Source: Oscillospiraceae bacterium (GTDB lineage: Bacteria; Bacillota; Clostridia; Oscillospirales; Acutalibacteraceae). Taken from it: a DNA stretch of 64,000 nucleotides. The stretch is from NCBI GenBank assembly GCA_910574995.1, contig CAJTCS010000004.1:62001-126000 (forward strand), given 5' to 3'. The notes under the pieces were generated by a model. That model was not told where the DNA came from. It worked only from the letters and a program-made list of their open reading frames with translations, and made no database searches. The position numbers were made by a program, and so were the translations under genes. Below, one piece after another: positions 42,452 through 51,789 of this stretch (the first letter of the stretch is position 1; every line of letters begins with the position of its first letter).

Positions 42452-43198
42452 TCACTCCCCGTCCTCATCCTCCGGAGCATCCCAGTTATGCCAGACGTTC
42501 TGCACGTCGTCGTTATCCTCCAGCAGGTCCAGCATCTTCTGCATTTTGACAGCGGTATCCCCGTCCGCAATAGCCGTGTAGGTATCGGGCACCATCTCCA
42601 CCTCGGCAGACACGAATTGATACCCCTTCTTCTCCAGGTCTTCCCGCACGCCGCTGAAGTCGGAGGGCTCGGTGGAAATCTCGAACACATCCTCGTCAGC
42701 GGAGAAATCCGAAGCCCCGGCTTCCAGGGCGTCGGCCATGACGGTATCCTCGTCCAGGCCTTCCCGCTCTAAGACAATAACGCCTTTCTTGTTGAACATA
42801 AAGGACACGCAGCCGGTAGTACCCAGGTTGCCGCCAAACTTGTCAAAGGCGTGGCGCACATCGGCGGCGGTACGGTTGCGGTTATCCGTCAGGGCTTCCA
42901 CAATGACGGCTACGCCGCAAGGGCCGTAGCCCTCGTAGGTGACGTCCTCGTAGTTGTCAGCGTTGCCATCGCCGGCTGCCTTCTTGATGATACGCTCTAT
43001 GTTGTCATTGGGCACGTTGGCCGCTTTGGCCTTGGCGATGCAGTCCCGCAGGCGGGAGTTGGCGGCGGGGTCCGCACTGCCCCCCTCCTTCACCGCCACG
43101 GTCAGCTCGCGGCCGATCTTGGTGAAGATCTTGGCCTTTGCGCCGTCAGCTTTTTCCTTTTTCCGCTTGATATTGTTCCACTTTGAATGTCCTGACAT
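42452..43198 (-). CDS. yebC: YebC/PmpR family transcriptional regulator
   Basis: This 248-residue protein is a full-length member of the YebC/PmpR (TACO1) family: [14 protein letters not shown] at the start, the [27 protein letters not shown] stretch and acidic loops in the C-terminal half. Members act as DNA-binding regulators or translation factors. GAGGGG precedes the ATG. It is last in a possible operon with a flavodoxin-like gene, an MBL hydrolase and a 113-residue protein. Confidence 0.95.
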   Translation of the reverse strand: MSGHSKWNNIKRKKEKADGAKAKIFTKIGRELTVAVKEGGSADPAANSRLRDCIAKAKAANVPNDNIERIIKKAAGDGNADNYEDVTYEGYGPCGVAVIVEALTDNRNRTAADVRHAFDKFGGNLGTTGCVSFMFNKKGVIVLEREGLDEDTVMADALEAGASDFSADEDVFEISTEPSDFSGVREDLEKKGYQFVSAEVEMVPDTYTAIADGDTAVKMQKMLDLLEDNDDVQNVWHNWDAPEDEDGE

Positions 43199-43305
43199 GC
43201 TGTCCCCTCTTCCTTATGTATTGAAATGTACAGCGGCGGCAGCCTCCCGCCCATGACGGGGCCTCTCCCCTGCGGATCTATAAAAATTTGCCGTTACCCA
43301 TCATA

Positions 43306-43896
43306 TCACATCCCTGAGAGGATTGCAAGGGCCAGGGATTGGGCTTTTTTTTGGGCAGGCAGCAGGTGCTGGCGGCCCAGGTCTGTTGCGTCCCACACGG
43401 CACAGCCAGTAAGGCTGGTATTCATTACGCTGAAAGCACGCTTCAGCTGGTAACTGGCCACCTCTACGGCAAAGTCTTCCTCCGAGCCCATGGCAAGCAG
43501 CAGCACAGCGTCCCGGTGCTTCTTCACCGGGGGCTGCTTCCCCAAAGAGAACCGGGCCTCGAAATACCGTTGGGTGCGGTCTAAAAGGGCTTTCATGGGC
43601 GCAGGGAAGGAGGCGTTGTACACTGGGGAAGCCACCACCAGCAGGTCGCTCTTGCGCAATTCTTTGTCAAAGCTGTCTAGGTCATCGAACTGGCAGGCCT
43701 CTTTTTGGGCGCACTGGCGGCAGCCAGTGCAGGGCCGGGGGGCTAGGGCGTACAAATCCAGCTCGCGGGCCTCCTCCCAATCCGCCCGCCCTTTAAAGGG
43801 CTCTAAAAAGCTATCTAACAGCATGCGGGTGTGGCCGTGGCTGTTGGGTGAGCAAAACAGTACCAGCAGCCTTTTCTTCTTTCCCAGCAAACGCAT
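43306..43896 (-). CDS. Flavodoxin-like NAD(P)H-dependent oxidoreductase
   Basis: This 196-residue FMN-dependent reductase has the flavin phosphate loop LFCSPNSHGHTRMLLD, the CTGCRQCAQKEACQFDD region seen in iron-sulfur flavoprotein-related reductases, and the flavin-contacting VVASPVYNASFPAPMKALLDR. The ATG at 43896 follows GGAGGAG. Substrate unknown; the cysteines may be redox active. Confidence 0.88.
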   Translation of the reverse strand: MRLLGKKKRLLVLFCSPNSHGHTRMLLDSFLEPFKGRADWEEARELDLYALAPRPCTGCRQCAQKEACQFDDLDSFDKELRKSDLLVVASPVYNASFPAPMKALLDRTQRYFEARFSLGKQPPVKKHRDAVLLLAMGSEEDFAVEVASYQLKRAFSVMNTSLTGCAVWDATDLGRQHLLPAQKKAQSLALAILSGM

Positions 43897-43943
43897 AAAT
43901 CTCCTCCTGCCATGTTTCTCCAATTCCCAGGCCGCCGCTCGTA

Positions 43944-44729
43944 TTACAGCTCAACGCGGTCCCCGTCGTTGGTGAACAGCACCCGGTCCCCCAGCACGCG
44001 CCGGGCCAGGGCCAGCTCGCCTTCGTAGTCCTGTAAAATCTCCACCCCGTGGTGGTAGAACACCACCCGGCCGAACTCTATGCCAGAGTCCAGCAGTTCC
44101 TGGCACAGGGCGCAGGCCCGGTGGTGGCCTGTCTCCAGGAAGAGCAGGTCCGCCCCTTTGGCGTGGGGCAGCAGCTCGGGCAATTCGCCAAAATCGCCGG
44201 AATACAGGACCTTCTTCCCCTCCGCCTGGAAAACAAAGGAAAAGCTCCTCCAGGCCCCGCCGGGGGCGGGCTCCCCCAGGTGCAGGTTATGGAAAGCCTC
44301 CGCCTGCAAAGGGCCCCCGCACAGAAGGCCGTCTTCCACCAGGTGGGGTTCCAGCTGGAAAACAGTCTGGTAGTGGCCCTCGCTGGCCAACAGCATCTGG
44401 TAGACCGCCTTGAACACCTGGAGGTCCGGGAGGTACACATGCACCCTGCGGCCCCGCATCCGCGCCTCGTTTTCCGGCGACAAGGTGCACAGCTTGCGCA
44501 GGTTCCACAGCAGGTGGGGCAAACCGCCTACGTGGTCCATATGGGTATGGGAGATAAACACGGCTTCGGTCCGCAGCTGGTCCAGGCCCAGCGTATAAGA
44601 GGCGTGGCAGCAGTTCTCCCCGGCGTCTAAAAAATACAGGGATCCACCCGTCTCCAAGGCGATGCTGGTGTGGTGGCGGCCAGGATACGGCTCGGTGCCA
44701 GAGCAGCTGCCCAATATATGCAAAACCAT
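43944..44729 (-). CDS. MBL-fold metallohydrolase
   Basis: This 261-residue metallo-beta-lactamase-fold hydrolase resembles the ribonuclease Z-like group. The zinc motif is HTHMDHVGG; further ligands are likely in YSGDFGE, ETGHHRA and YHHGVEI. It starts after AAAGGGG. The 113-residue gene lies 19 bp upstream and the flavodoxin-like gene 47 bp downstream on the same strand. Substrate unknown. Confidence 0.88.
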   Translation of the reverse strand: MVLHILGSCSGTEPYPGRHHTSIALETGGSLYFLDAGENCCHASYTLGLDQLRTEAVFISHTHMDHVGGLPHLLWNLRKLCTLSPENEARMRGRRVHVYLPDLQVFKAVYQMLLASEGHYQTVFQLEPHLVEDGLLCGGPLQAEAFHNLHLGEPAPGGAWRSFSFVFQAEGKKVLYSGDFGELPELLPHAKGADLLFLETGHHRACALCQELLDSGIEFGRVVFYHHGVEILQDYEGELALARRVLGDRVLFTNDGDRVEL

Positions 44730-44748
44730 AGGGACGCCCCTTTCCTTA

Positions 44749-45090
44749 TTATGCCTGCGGCGGCTGGGTCAGGATGGCTGTGAGGACGTTTACCCGGTCC
44801 CGCAGGGGCTTCTTCACCGCAATGGCCACAAAGCCCTTCAGGCCCATCTCCCCCACATACACCCCTGGCAGCAAGGCATATTTAACCCACGCCTCTATAT
44901 GTACACGGCCGCCCGCACACTCTACCTTCATAAACTGGGGGGCTGCCAACATCCCAACGCCTTTCTTCCAAACAGGTTCCCCCTTTATCGTGGTATAGGA
45001 GAAGCCCTCTTTGGTCAGATAATCTGTGACGATTTGCCGCACATGCTCGTCCGGGCGGGTCGCTTGGAAATCCGTCTGAAAACGCGCCAT
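44749..45090 (-). CDS. Conserved hypothetical protein (113 aa)
   Basis: This protein resembles a small family common in Clostridia but without assigned function. Its core, FMKVECAGGRVHIEAWVKYALLPGVYVGEMGLKGFVA split across the middle of the protein, and the tail VKKPLRDRVNVL are typical. It is soluble with alternating beta strands and has no signal peptide. It is the first gene of the MBL/flavodoxin/yebC group. Confidence 0.8.
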   Translation of the reverse strand: MARFQTDFQATRPDEHVRQIVTDYLTKEGFSYTTIKGEPVWKKGVGMLAAPQFMKVECAGGRVHIEAWVKYALLPGVYVGEMGLKGFVAIAVKKPLRDRVNVLTAILTQPPQA

Positions 45091-45127
45091 AGGTTATACG
45101 CTCCTTTACAAAGTATAATACGTGCCT

Positions 45128-45156
45128 AGTATAACAGATCTCGGCCGGAAAGGCAA
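45128..45156 (-). promoter_or_regulatory. Promoter before the 113-aa protein gene
   Basis: TTGCCT (45151-45156) and TATACT (45128-45133) are 17 bp apart on the minus strand. Confidence 0.7.
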
Positions 45157-45331
45157 GGGGATAGGCAGCCTGGGGCCGTCCGCGGCAAGGGTTTTCGTGT
45201 CCCGGCCGCCCCTTCCGGCGGTAATACGCGGCACCTGCGTTTGCCTACAGGCTGGAAATGCGGGCGGGCCTTTTATGCGCCCCAGCTTGCCCAACATCCC
45301 CGCGCAGGAAACGGCAAAAGGGGGGCGGCCG

Positions 45332-46708
45332 TCATATTTTTTTGATCCACTTCTTGCTGCCCAGCCGGAAGACACACCAGACGGCCTTGATGAACTGGTC
45401 GATCTTTAGGAAGGTGTATACCCAAAAGGCAGGCAGGTGCCACACCAGGCCCGCCAAGTACCCCAGGGGGATGGAGGCCACCCACAGGAATAGGATATCC
45501 GCCAGCATGAGGAATTTTGTATCGCCGCCGCCCCGCAGCACGCCCTTTGTCAGGATGGAATTCATAGACTGGAAAATGACGATGACGCCTACGGCCAGCA
45601 TCAGCTGCCGGGCAATGGCCTGGGTCTCGCTGTTGATGTTATAGGCGCTGATGACCGGGCCGCTGATGGCCATGATAAGCCCGCCGGCCAGGATGCCGAT
45701 AACCGTCCCCAGCCCCAGGAAGGTGACGCCCTGGCGCTGGGCTTTGCCCGTGTCCCCTTCGCCCAAAGTGTGGCCGGTGATGATGGAGCTGGCATTGGAG
45801 GTCCCCTGGATGAACACGGTGCTTAGCTGCTGGGTGACCATGGTGATGGCGTTGGCCGAGACGAAGCTGGCCCCAATGCGGCCCATGACCATGGCGACGG
45901 CGCTGTTGCCAAAGGCCAGCAGGGCGTCGCTGACCAGCACCGGGATGCTGATGCGCAGGTAATCGCCCAACATGTCTTTGCATTTCATGAAGAGGTGTTT
46001 GACGCGGTAGCCTATCTTCTTATCAAAGAAGAGGAAGTAACCGCAGATGAAACAGAACTCGAAGACGCGGGAGATCAGCGTGCCCAGAGCCGCGCCCTCT
46101 ACGCCCATGGCAGGCGCGCCGAATTTCCCGAAAATGAACATGTAATTGAAAAAGATGTTGATGAAAAACGCCGCAATGGAACATATCAAAGGCAGGCGCA
46201 CCTGGCCCACGCTGCGCAGCACGATGGTGCAGGTCAAGGAAAAGCCCAGCAGCAGGTAGCATGGGATGGACCACCGGAAATACCCGGCCCCAGCCTGTAT
46301 GATATGCCCTTCTTCTGTATAGACGCGCATAAGGCCCTCTGGCGTGATGATGGTGGCCAGGGTGAAAACAGAGCCGATGATAAAGCACAGCCGCAGCATG
46401 ATGGTGATGGCCTTACGGAGGGAAGGCTTGTCCTGCATGCCCCAGAACCGCGCCGTCAGCACCGAGGCCCCCATCCCCATGCCCATACAGCAGATATGGA
46501 AGATATTGATGAACTGGTTTGCCAGGGATGAAGCGGACAGGGCCGTTTCCCCCAGGCTGCCCAGCATGATGGTGTCCATCATGTTCACGCCAATCGTAAT
46601 CAGGCTTTGCAGGGAAATAGGCAAAGCGATGGCTACCACCTGGTGGTAAAAGGCCTTGTCCCCCAGATAGGGGCGTATTTTCTCTACCCATGTACTCCTT
46701 TGTTTCAC
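45332..46708 (-). CDS. MATE family efflux transporter
   Basis: This 458-residue protein has 12 membrane segments in the two-fold MATE layout. Recognisable parts include IALPISLQSLITIGVNMMDTIMLGSLGE at the first helix pair and the related second-half sequence FVSANAITMVTQQLSTVFIQGTSN. It would export organic cations or drugs with Na+ or H+. The start is GTG at 46708 after GGGTGGGG. Its promoter is TTGCCT-N17-TATACT on the minus strand. Confidence 0.93.
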   Translation of the reverse strand: MKQRSTWVEKIRPYLGDKAFYHQVVAIALPISLQSLITIGVNMMDTIMLGSLGETALSASSLANQFINIFHICCMGMGMGASVLTARFWGMQDKPSLRKAITIMLRLCFIIGSVFTLATIITPEGLMRVYTEEGHIIQAGAGYFRWSIPCYLLLGFSLTCTIVLRSVGQVRLPLICSIAAFFINIFFNYMFIFGKFGAPAMGVEGAALGTLISRVFEFCFICGYFLFFDKKIGYRVKHLFMKCKDMLGDYLRISIPVLVSDALLAFGNSAVAMVMGRIGASFVSANAITMVTQQLSTVFIQGTSNASSIITGHTLGEGDTGKAQRQGVTFLGLGTVIGILAGGLIMAISGPVISAYNINSETQAIARQLMLAVGVIVIFQSMNSILTKGVLRGGGDTKFLMLADILFLWVASIPLGYLAGLVWHLPAFWVYTFLKIDQFIKAVWCVFRLGSKKWIKKI

Positions 46709-46746
46709 AAATCCCCACCCTCTCTAAAGTTTCAAGTGCAACTAAA

Positions 46747-46775
46747 AGTATACCCCATCCAGCCAAAAAAGGCAA
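46747..46775 (-). promoter_or_regulatory. MATE gene promoter
   Basis: TTGCCT (46770-46775) and TATACT (46747-46752) are 17 bp apart on the minus strand. Confidence 0.72.
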
Positions 46776-46832
46776 GAGGCGATATACCGGCGAGGCTTTT
46801 GGGAAGGCCATGCCTGGGATGGAAAATTCTTC

Positions 46833-46860
46833 TTGCATTTTCGGCCCTCTATGCTATAAT
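46833..46860 (+). promoter_or_regulatory. Promoter of the hemerythrin-receiver gene
   Basis: TTGCAT (46833-46838) and TATAAT (46855-46860) are 16 bp apart. The -35 context TTCTTGCATTTT followed closely by GGCC is almost identical to that of the serC promoter. Confidence 0.68.
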
Positions 46861-46951
46861 AAAAATCAGATACGCCACGGCAGGCAGAGGCCTGGACAGG
46901 GCGCATTTTGCCAAAATATAACGGACCGGCTGCGGAAGAGGAGGAGCCCAC

Positions 46952-48322
46952 ATGGAAAACCAACTGGTATGGCAGGAAGAATATTGTATTGGCGTGGAAG
47001 TGATCGACAAAGAGCACCAGAGGCTTTTTAAAATCATCAACAAACTTCTTGCTTTTAACGAAGAAGAAAAAAAGAACCAGCGTACTTGCCAAGAAGGCAT
47101 CAAATATTTTAAAGGGCACGCCATGAAGCATTTTGCGGAGGAAGAGGCTTACATGGCGTCTATTGGCTATGAGGGGCTGCAACGGCACCGGCACATCCAC
47201 AAGGGCTTCCGGGAACACACCCTGCCCGCGCTGGAACAGGAGTTGGAGCAGACGGGCTATGCGCCCGAAGCCATGGACCACTTTTTGGGCGTTTGCGCGG
47301 GATGGCTAATCGGCCACACCCTGACCGAGGACCAAGCCATCACCGGGGGGAAAGTGAGCCTTTGGGAGGGCCTTTTGCCAGAGGAAGAGCTGGCCGCCAT
47401 TAAAAAGGTAATCATCCAGCTGGTGTTCGACATGTTCCACCTGGAGTCGCAGGTGGTCAGCGATACATACGGCGGGGAGAAGTTCGGGAAGGGCGTGTAT
47501 TACCGGCTGACGTACGGCGCGGCCGGGGAGGAGACCCGGCAGGAGATCATCCTGGTCTTCGAGGAAAAGCTGCTGATCAATACGGTGGGGAAGATCATGG
47601 GCTTCCAGTCTAACAAGATGGACAGCATGCTGGTCCACGCCGCCCGGTATACAGCCCGGCAATTCGCGGGGCGCGTCATGGAGCACCTGCCAGCGGCCAG
47701 CCGCTTTGAGATGCAGGAGGAAAACCTGCTTTCCTATGAGCAGTTCCAGCGGGTATTCCAGCGGGAGAAGCCCCAGGTCAGCCTGCTGTTCAACACAGGC
47801 GGGGCCGGGTATTTTGCCTATTGCGCCATTGCGTCCCACTTGCTGGAGAAGGGTGTGGGCACCCCCATTGAAAACGAAAACGCTATGGCCGAGGTGGAAA
47901 AATACCTGTCCAAGCGCGGCGAGCAGGAAAAACAGGAGGAGGCCCAGCACAAGCGGAAGATCCTGGTGGTAGACGATTCCGCCACCATACGGCAGGGCAT
48001 GAAGCAGCTGCTGGAAGGGGACTACGAGGTGTCCCTGGCCGAATCTGGCGCGTCCGCTTTCCGGGCCATTTCCTTAGAGCAGCCGGACCTGGTGCTGCTG
48101 GACTATGAGATGCCGGTGTGCGATGGCAGGCAGACCCTGGAGATGCTGCGCTCGGTAAAGGAATTCGAAAATGTGCCGGTAATCTTCCTTACCGGCCGGA
48201 GGGACCGGGAGAGCATGATACAGGTGATGCCCCTGAACCCGGCGGGATATCTGCTGAAGTATTTAAAACCCCAAGAGATCAAGAGCAAGATCGACCAGTT
48301 CTTCCAAAAAGGGGAAGCCTGA
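46952..48322 (+). CDS. Bacteriohemerythrin - CheX-like - response regulator fusion
   Basis: This 456-residue three-part protein begins with a hemerythrin domain (1-130) whose di-iron ligands are visible: DKEHQRL, HAMKHFAEEEAYM, HRHIHKGF and a final HTLTED. Residues 150-320 resemble a CheC/CheX-type domain but lack its clear catalytic motif. The C-terminal receiver (330-452) is complete: VVDDSA, phospho-acceptor D384 in LLDYEMP, FLTG and the YLKP lysine region. It may link oxygen or redox sensing to a phosphorelay. AGGAGG precedes the ATG. Confidence 0.87.
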   Translation: MENQLVWQEEYCIGVEVIDKEHQRLFKIINKLLAFNEEEKKNQRTCQEGIKYFKGHAMKHFAEEEAYMASIGYEGLQRHRHIHKGFREHTLPALEQELEQTGYAPEAMDHFLGVCAGWLIGHTLTEDQAITGGKVSLWEGLLPEEELAAIKKVIIQLVFDMFHLESQVVSDTYGGEKFGKGVYYRLTYGAAGEETRQEIILVFEEKLLINTVGKIMGFQSNKMDSMLVHAARYTARQFAGRVMEHLPAASRFEMQEENLLSYEQFQRVFQREKPQVSLLFNTGGAGYFAYCAIASHLLEKGVGTPIENENAMAEVEKYLSKRGEQEKQEEAQHKRKILVVDDSATIRQGMKQLLEGDYEVSLAESGASAFRAISLEQPDLVLLDYEMPVCDGRQTLEMLRSVKEFENVPVIFLTGRRDRESMIQVMPLNPAGYLLKYLKPQEIKSKIDQFFQKGEA

Positions 48323-48339
48323 CCAGCTGCGGCAAAAAA

Positions 48340-48371
48340 GGAGGGGTACGGCGCACATGCCGTACCCCTCC
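48340..48371. terminator. Bidirectional terminator
   Basis: GGAGGGGTACGGC and GCCGTACCCCTCC form a perfect 13-bp stem between the convergent hemerythrin and P-type ATPase genes, with an A tract on the left. Confidence 0.85.
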
Positions 48372-48402
48372 CCTATTTCCCCACCGGCTGGGCGGCAGCC
48401 AA

Positions 48403-51021
48403 TCATCGCCTTTTCCGGTGGAAGAGGAGCTTTTCCCCTTCCACCGCCGCCAGGGGGAACATGGAAAGCCCTATTACGACCAGCCACTGGAAGCCCGTTA
48501 AGGCGGTGGTACGGAAAACGGCCGTCAAGGGCGGGAACAGTACCACGCTGACCATCAGGAACCCGCACACCAGCGCGGCGGCTACCAGCTTCCGGTTGGA
48601 GAAAAGCCCCAGGCGCAGCACCGAGTGCTCGGACCGCATGTTAAAGCTGTGCACCAGCTGGGACAGGCTGAGCACCGCGAATGCCATGGTCCGCCCTATT
48701 ACCGGCTCCATGGGGTCCGCGTCGAACCAGACGCGGCCTATTGTGTAGGCCAGAAGGGCCAGGGCCCCCACCAGGCATCCCTCTACCGCCACCGAGAAGC
48801 CCATGCCGCCGGAAAAGATCCCCTCGCTGCGGGGGTGGGGCGGCTGCTCCATCACGTCTGTGCCAATAGGGTCGGCCCCCAGGGCCAGGGCCGGCAGGCT
48901 GTCTGTCACCAGGTTCACCCACAGCAGCTGGATAGCCAGCAAAGGGGCCGGGGCCCGCAGCAAAAACGCCGCGAATACCACCAGGATCTCCCCGATGTTG
49001 CAGGAAAGCAGGAAGTGGATGGTCTTGCGTATGTTCTGGTAGATGCCGCGTCCCTCGGCCACAGCGGCCACGATGGTGGAGAAGTTATCGTCGGTCAGCA
49101 CCATGTCCGCCGCCGATTTGGCCACTTCGGTGCCGTTTTTGCCCATGGCGCAGCCGATGTCGGCTGTTTTCAGGGCAGGCGCGTCGTTGACCCCGTCCCC
49201 GGTCATGGCCACCACCATGCCCCGGCGCTGGAATGCCTTGACGATCTTCACCTTGTGTTCGGGGGATACCCGGGCAAACACATGGCAGCCGGATACTTTC
49301 TGGGCCAGCTCCCCTTCGCTTAGCCGGTCCAGTTCCCCGCCGGCCATGGCCTTATCCCCCGGCCCGGCAATGCCAATGCGCCTGGCAATGGCTAAAGCTG
49401 TGGCGGCGTGGTCCCCCGTGATCATCACCGGCAAAATGCCCGCCCGCTTGCATTGGCTTACCGCCGCTTTCACCCCAGGCCTAGGCGGGTCTTCCATGCC
49501 GATGAGCCCGCAGAAGATGAGCCCGCTTTCGGTCTCCCGGTCGTCGGCGGGCAGCTGGGATACGTCCTTATAGGCCACTGCCAGCACCCGCAGGGCCTTT
49601 TCCGCCATCTTGCTGTTGTCAGACAACAGCCGGGCCTTCTCCCCCGGGCCTAAGGGGGACACGCTGTGGCCCCGCAGCATCCGGGTACAGCGGGCCATCA
49701 ATACATCCGGCGCGCCCTTGGAGATGATCCGGTAGCCGTTGGGCGTGCGGTGGGCGGTAGTCATCATCTTCCGGGCAGAGGAAAAGGGGATTTCCCCCAC
49801 CCGGGGCGTCTCCTTCTCCAGCTCCCCTTTCTTCCGCCTGCAGGCCCGCAGGAAAGCCGTTTCCGTGGGGTCCCCGGCCACGCGGCCCTTTTCCTCCTCG
49901 CTGTCGTTGCACAAAGTGCAAAGCTCTAGGGCAAACTGGGCGTCTGCCCCCTCCAGGGGTTCGGGGCCGTATGCCCCGGAAAACTCTACCACCGTCATCT
50001 TATTCTGGGTAAGGGTGCCCGTCTTGTCCGAACAGATGACCTGGGTGCTGCCCAAAGTCTCTACAGCGGGCATGTGCCGGATGATGGCCCGTTTTTGGGC
50101 CATGCGTTTCATGCCCATGGCCAGCACGATGGTTACTACCGCTGTCAGCCCCTCGGGGATAGCGGCCACGCCCAGGCTGATGGCGATCATGAACATCTCC
50201 AGGGGCGGCGTCTTTTGCAGCAGCCCTAGGGCGAAGATCACCCCGCAGATGGCCACCACGCCCAGGCCCAGCACCCGGCCCGTTTGCTTCAGCCTTTGCT
50301 GCAGGGGGGTCTCCGGGGCCTTTTCCTGTTCCAGCATGTGGGCGATCTGCCCCACGGCGGTATCCATGCCTATGGCCGTGACGACACCCGCCCCCGCGCC
50401 GCTGGCAATGCCCGTAGAAGCAAATACCATGTTCTTCCGCTCGGCCAGGGTGGCGTTCCCTGGGCAGATGGCCTCCGCGTCTTTAGCCACCGGGGCCGAT
50501 TCCCCTGTCAAAGCCGATTCCTCCGCCCGCAGCTCTACGCTTTTCACCAGGCGCAGGTCGGCGGGCGCTAGGTCCCCGGCTTTCAAAACCACCAGGTCCC
50601 CCGGCACCAGTTCCCGGCTATCCACAGTCAGCCGCTTCCCGCCCCGCACTACCCGTGCCTGGGGGGAAGACAGCTTTTGCAGCGCGTCGATGGCCTTGTC
50701 GGCCCGCAGTTCCTGCACGGTACCGATGACGGCGTTGCACACCACGATGGCCAAAATGATGACGGAATCGATGTACTCCCCATCCCCCCGCAGCCAGGAC
50801 ACCCCAAAGGATACCCCGGCCGACAGGAGGAGGATGAGCACCATCAGGTCTTGGAATTGCCCGAAAAACCGCAGCAGGACGCCCTGCCTTTTCCCTTGCC
50901 GCAGCTGGTTTTTCCCGTGCTGTGCCTGCCGTTTCTGTACTTCCCCCGGGCCCAGGCCCCGCTGGGGGTCTGTTCGCAGTTTCTCAGCTGCCTGCTGCCA
51001 GCCCATGTGATGCAGCTCCAT
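48403..51021 (-). CDS. P-type calcium/cation-translocating ATPase
   Basis: This 872-residue P2A-type ATPase has the N-terminal cation ATPase domain, the TGES dephosphorylation motif in SALTGESAPVA, IPEGLTAVVT in helix 4 (cation site), the phosphorylation motif CSDKTGTLTQNKM, the nucleotide-binding KGAPDVL, the hinge MTGDGVNDAPALK and a C-terminal bundle of six helices. It would export Ca2+ or a related cation. The ATG at 51021 follows AGGAGG. It stands alone on the minus strand. Confidence 0.95.
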   Translation of the reverse strand: MELHHMGWQQAAEKLRTDPQRGLGPGEVQKRQAQHGKNQLRQGKRQGVLLRFFGQFQDLMVLILLLSAGVSFGVSWLRGDGEYIDSVIILAIVVCNAVIGTVQELRADKAIDALQKLSSPQARVVRGGKRLTVDSRELVPGDLVVLKAGDLAPADLRLVKSVELRAEESALTGESAPVAKDAEAICPGNATLAERKNMVFASTGIASGAGAGVVTAIGMDTAVGQIAHMLEQEKAPETPLQQRLKQTGRVLGLGVVAICGVIFALGLLQKTPPLEMFMIAISLGVAAIPEGLTAVVTIVLAMGMKRMAQKRAIIRHMPAVETLGSTQVICSDKTGTLTQNKMTVVEFSGAYGPEPLEGADAQFALELCTLCNDSEEEKGRVAGDPTETAFLRACRRKKGELEKETPRVGEIPFSSARKMMTTAHRTPNGYRIISKGAPDVLMARCTRMLRGHSVSPLGPGEKARLLSDNSKMAEKALRVLAVAYKDVSQLPADDRETESGLIFCGLIGMEDPPRPGVKAAVSQCKRAGILPVMITGDHAATALAIARRIGIAGPGDKAMAGGELDRLSEGELAQKVSGCHVFARVSPEHKVKIVKAFQRRGMVVAMTGDGVNDAPALKTADIGCAMGKNGTEVAKSAADMVLTDDNFSTIVAAVAEGRGIYQNIRKTIHFLLSCNIGEILVVFAAFLLRAPAPLLAIQLLWVNLVTDSLPALALGADPIGTDVMEQPPHPRSEGIFSGGMGFSVAVEGCLVGALALLAYTIGRVWFDADPMEPVIGRTMAFAVLSLSQLVHSFNMRSEHSVLRLGLFSNRKLVAAALVCGFLMVSVVLFPPLTAVFRTTALTGFQWLVVIGLSMFPLAAVEGEKLLFHRKRR

Positions 51022-51173
51022 GCTCTTTTCCTCCTTGCGCTTGTGCCTTTCCCTCATTCCTATGCGGAATCTTACAAGTTTATGAAGCTTTCCGGAAACA
51101 CTGGTAAAACCACGGTGTTGCTGATAGAATGGGATAAGCGCGCCGCGCTATACAAACGAAAAGGAGGCTGTTT

Positions 51174-51743
51174 ATGGATCCCATCCTCTCGCTTGACTTC
51201 CAGGTGCTGGGCTTTGTGGAAAGGCACTTCCACAACCCCGTGACCGATACCCTTTTCCCCCTTGTCACCTATATGGGGGAACTGGGGGCCTGCTGGATCT
51301 TCCTGGCCCTGGTGCTGCTTTTCATGAAGAAATACCGCCGGGCCGGGGCGCTGATGCTTATTGCCATGGCGCTGGGGGCCCTGCTGGGGGAGGGGCTGAT
51401 AAAAAACCTGGTGTGCCGGCCGCGGCCCTTCCAATACCTTGACACAGTGTATCCCCTTCTCATCGCCCCCCCCAGCGGCTACTCCTTCCCGTCTGGGCAC
51501 AGCTGCGCCTCTTTTGCGGCGGCTACAGCCCTGTTTTTGCAGCACAAAAAGGCCGGGGCGCTGGCCTTTGCGCTGGCGGCGCTTATCGCTTTCTCCCGGG
51601 TATTCCTATTCGTACACTTCCCCACAGACATCTTGGCCGGCGCTTTGCTGGGGGTGCTGCTGGCCGCCGCCGTGACGTTCCTATACAACCGCTTCTTCCT
51701 GCCCCGCTGGCCGGCCGGCCAGCCTGGCAGGGGCTCGGAATAA
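51174..51743 (+). CDS. PAP2 family membrane phosphatase
   Basis: This 189-residue membrane protein carries the three PAP2 motifs: KNLVCRPRPF, SFPSGHS and SRVFLFVHFPTDILAG. It has about six membrane segments and likely dephosphorylates undecaprenyl pyrophosphate or a phosphatidate-type lipid at the outer face. AAAAGGAGG precedes the ATG. It is divergent from the P-type ATPase gene. Confidence 0.93.
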   Translation: MDPILSLDFQVLGFVERHFHNPVTDTLFPLVTYMGELGACWIFLALVLLFMKKYRRAGALMLIAMALGALLGEGLIKNLVCRPRPFQYLDTVYPLLIAPPSGYSFPSGHSCASFAAATALFLQHKKAGALAFALAALIAFSRVFLFVHFPTDILAGALLGVLLAAAVTFLYNRFFLPRWPAGQPGRGSE

Positions 51744-51744
51744 A

Positions 51745-51781
51745 CAAAAAGCCCCCGGCACAAGGCTGGGGGGCTTTTTGT
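51745..51781. terminator. Bidirectional terminator
   Basis: AAAAAGCCCCC and GGGGGCTTTTT form a stem between convergent genes (PAP2 and SLH-lysozyme). Confidence 0.88.
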
Positions 51782-51789
51782 TTGGGCTC

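Noticed and set aside
49739-51010. 423-codon open frame antisense to the P-type ATPase
   Set aside because: Ser/Pro/Arg-rich shadow of a certain gene; not protein-like.
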